DNA of 15,241 nucleotides from an uncultured Proteiniphilum sp. Its GTDB lineage: Bacteria > Bacteroidota > Bacteroidia > Bacteroidales > Dysgonomonadaceae. The notes under the pieces were generated by a model. The model was not told the DNA's origin and ran no database searches. It worked only from the letters and a program-made list of their open reading frames with translations. The translations under genes were made by a program, and so were the position numbers. Positions 13,902 to 15,241 of the stretch are shown here, piece after piece (position 1 is the first letter of the stretch; each line of letters starts with the position of its first letter). Location of the stretch: contig NZ_CALNAT010000244.1 in assembly GCF_937873925.1 (NCBI RefSeq), forward strand, positions 1 through 15,241, in the 5' to 3' direction.

Positions 13902-15241
13902 TTATTTACTTGTTTTGATCTCAATCTCAACCCAAGCTCCAGTCGATTGGCCAGCGGAAGTGGCTTTTTCACCTCCAAAACCTCTGACAATAGCAATGGC
14001 AAATTTCTTGAGTGTAGCATTATCGGTTCCATCAAAGCCAATAGCAAACATATACCCTTCGGTAAGATTTTTCTGTCGAACCACACTTGAAGCCCCCATT
14101 TTACTCTTAATATACTGATTGATCTGATCCCATGCCTCTTTGGAATCGGGAATTTCATCGAACGTAACGCCCGCAACACTGAAGAAATCGTTTGCCACAG
14201 GTGTCCGTGTAAAGTTCAGCGTCGTCCAACCCTCTACCATATAAGGTGCCTTTATGGTGCTGGCATTATTTACGTTGGGGCCGAAGATAGCAGGGCCATT
14301 ATTTGTATCTTCATCGCCAATGAATAAATTTGAATATATCAAATCTACCTTACCCTGATTGGCAGTTGCCTGCTCTTTACCCAAGACATACGGAGCCAAC
14401 GAAAAGCTGAAATAACCTCTTGAAGGATTGTCGGTGAGGATGATATTTTTATAATGCACCATGTTGTTTCCTTCGGTTCTTACAGGAATTAAAAAAGTTA
14501 CCGGCAAAGTGGCCTCTCCTTCATTTCCTTTTTCGTCTATTGCCTTTACCTTTACGGCAGTAACTGTTCCAGCATTGTCCACTTGAAAACTAAACCGCTG
14601 ATCGCTCAAGGCAATCGGCCGGGAAGGATCGGATACAGTACCTCTCTCTATCACATACGAAACGGAACCGACCTGCCAATCCGATATTACTTTTCCCGTA
14701 ACGGTTAATATTGAATTGGGTCTGACCTCTATCTTTTCCTGATCGAATAAGATGGAAGGGCCGACATGAGTTATATGCTTAATCTCAAAAAGTTTTTCTG
14801 CCACTAACCCGCTTTTATTCGTAGCCGTAATCAATATACCCGTCCAACCGTTACGAGCGATTAAGGGAATATCGAAAGTCGATTCCACATCATTGATTAT
14901 GGTAATGTCAACCGGATTTTCTGTAATATCCCCTTTGATTACCCGATAATTCAATCCGGTTATTTTGGTTTTAGAGGTTACTTTTCCTTTTACCTGAAAA
15001 GAATCGCCGGTATTGATATCTTCGAGAAAAGCAGGTTCTTCCAAAGCTATATTGATCTCGTCGATTCCTTGGATTACTTTAAATATTTTAACGGTACGGT
15101 TCCCTTTTGCATCTTCTGCAATTATTTTTACGCCGACAATTGCAGTTTCATCGTTCACCTCCAGAAAGAAAGATCCGGAGGTTGTCCCCACTTGTTCGAG
15201 TTCCAACCGATTACCTGTTTCGTCCAGTTTTCCTGTGGCAT
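13902..15241 (-). CDS. Ig-like repeat protein, 5' end outside the window
   Basis: The frame is open to the right edge, so only the C-terminal 445 residues are visible; the TTG at 15206 is an internal leucine, not a start. Three tandem modules of about 95 residues show recurring ends VKIIAEDAKGN (37-47), ILITATNKSGL (135-145) and VKVKAIDEKGN (229-239). Two also share an inner GKV...YRVIKG / GKV...YVIERG segment. This beta-rich pattern is typical of bacterial Ig-like domains on secreted or surface proteins. The last ~185 residues (260-445) form a different domain with SRGYFSFSLAPYVLGKEQA and an aromatic, Gly/Asn-rich composition that I do not recognise. No enzyme motif is seen. A cell-surface adhesion or glycan-binding role is only a guess; the signal peptide would lie outside the window. 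Confidence 0.7.
   Translation of the reverse strand, partial: ATGKLDETGNRLELEQVGTTSGSFFLEVNDETAIVGVKIIAEDAKGNRTVKIFKVIQGIDEINIALEEPAFLEDINTGDSFQVKGKVTSKTKITGLNYRVIKGDITENPVDITIINDVESTFDIPLIARNGWTGILITATNKSGLVAEKLFEIKHITHVGPSILFDQEKIEVRPNSILTVTGKVISDWQVGSVSYVIERGTVSDPSRPIALSDQRFSFQVDNAGTVTAVKVKAIDEKGNEGEATLPVTFLIPVRTEGNNMVHYKNIILTDNPSRGYFSFSLAPYVLGKEQATANQGKVDLIYSNLFIGDEDTNNGPAIFGPNVNNASTIKAPYMVEGWTTLNFTRTPVANDFFSVAGVTFDEIPDSKEAWDQINQYIKSKMGASSVVRQKNLTEGYMFAIGFDGTDNATLKKFAIAIVRGFGGEKATSAGQSTGAWVEIEIKTSK

Overview
This window looks like a chromosomal segment of a Bacteroidetes bacterium, most likely Bacteroidales. Seven gene starts or gaps carry the Bacteroides-type promoter element TAnnTTTG (the -7 box). 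Lipoprotein signals are followed by Bacteroidetes-like surface-export residues, Shine-Dalgarno sequences are mostly weak, and the gene set (LolC/E-type permease, queC-queF, pstSCAB-phoU with a two-component pair, a secreted Ig-like repeat protein) fits that group. No rRNA, tRNA, CRISPR array or intact mobile element was found.

Left part (1-5074). Bases 1-884 hold no convincing gene. They do contain a minus-strand promoter-like sequence and, upstream of it, four 9-mers of the form TTnTnAACA at an exact 11-bp period. Three minus-strand genes follow: an SMR-family exporter (SugE/Gdx type), a LolC/LolE-type permease, and a PLP-dependent aminotransferase whose 3' end overlaps the permease start by 38 nt. 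After a 360-nt spacer, a plus-strand gene encodes a lipoprotein with a GH16-like fold whose catalytic motif is degenerate. It ends at a strong hairpin terminator.

Middle (5146-6587). queC and queF lie on the minus strand as a two-gene queuosine-precursor unit: QueC makes preQ0 and QueF reduces it to preQ1. The short queC leader can fold like a small H-type pseudoknot of the preQ1-I riboswitch kind. That is the product of this pathway, so feedback control is plausible but unproven. The queC/pstS divergent region also contains a tetrad of direct repeats (GTAACA-like, 11-bp period) just upstream of the pstS -7 element, which is the layout of a Pho box.

Right part (6588-13636). A tightly overlapping phosphate operon, pstS-pstC-pstA-pstB-phoU-phoB-like regulator, is followed 136 nt later by a PhoR-like sensor kinase. 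PstS captures phosphate, PstC and PstA form the membrane channel, PstB drives it with ATP, PhoU relays the transport state to the kinase, and the regulator probably acts back on the repeats in front of pstS. The operon ends at a 14-bp-stem hairpin shared with a convergent minus-strand gene. That gene (13902 to the right edge, 5' end missing) encodes a multidomain protein with tandem Ig-like repeats of about 95 residues and an unrecognised C-terminal domain.

The best leads are the two 11-bp-phased tetrads (one at pstS, one orphan), the candidate preQ1 pseudoknot before queC, and the GH16-like protein without its nucleophile.
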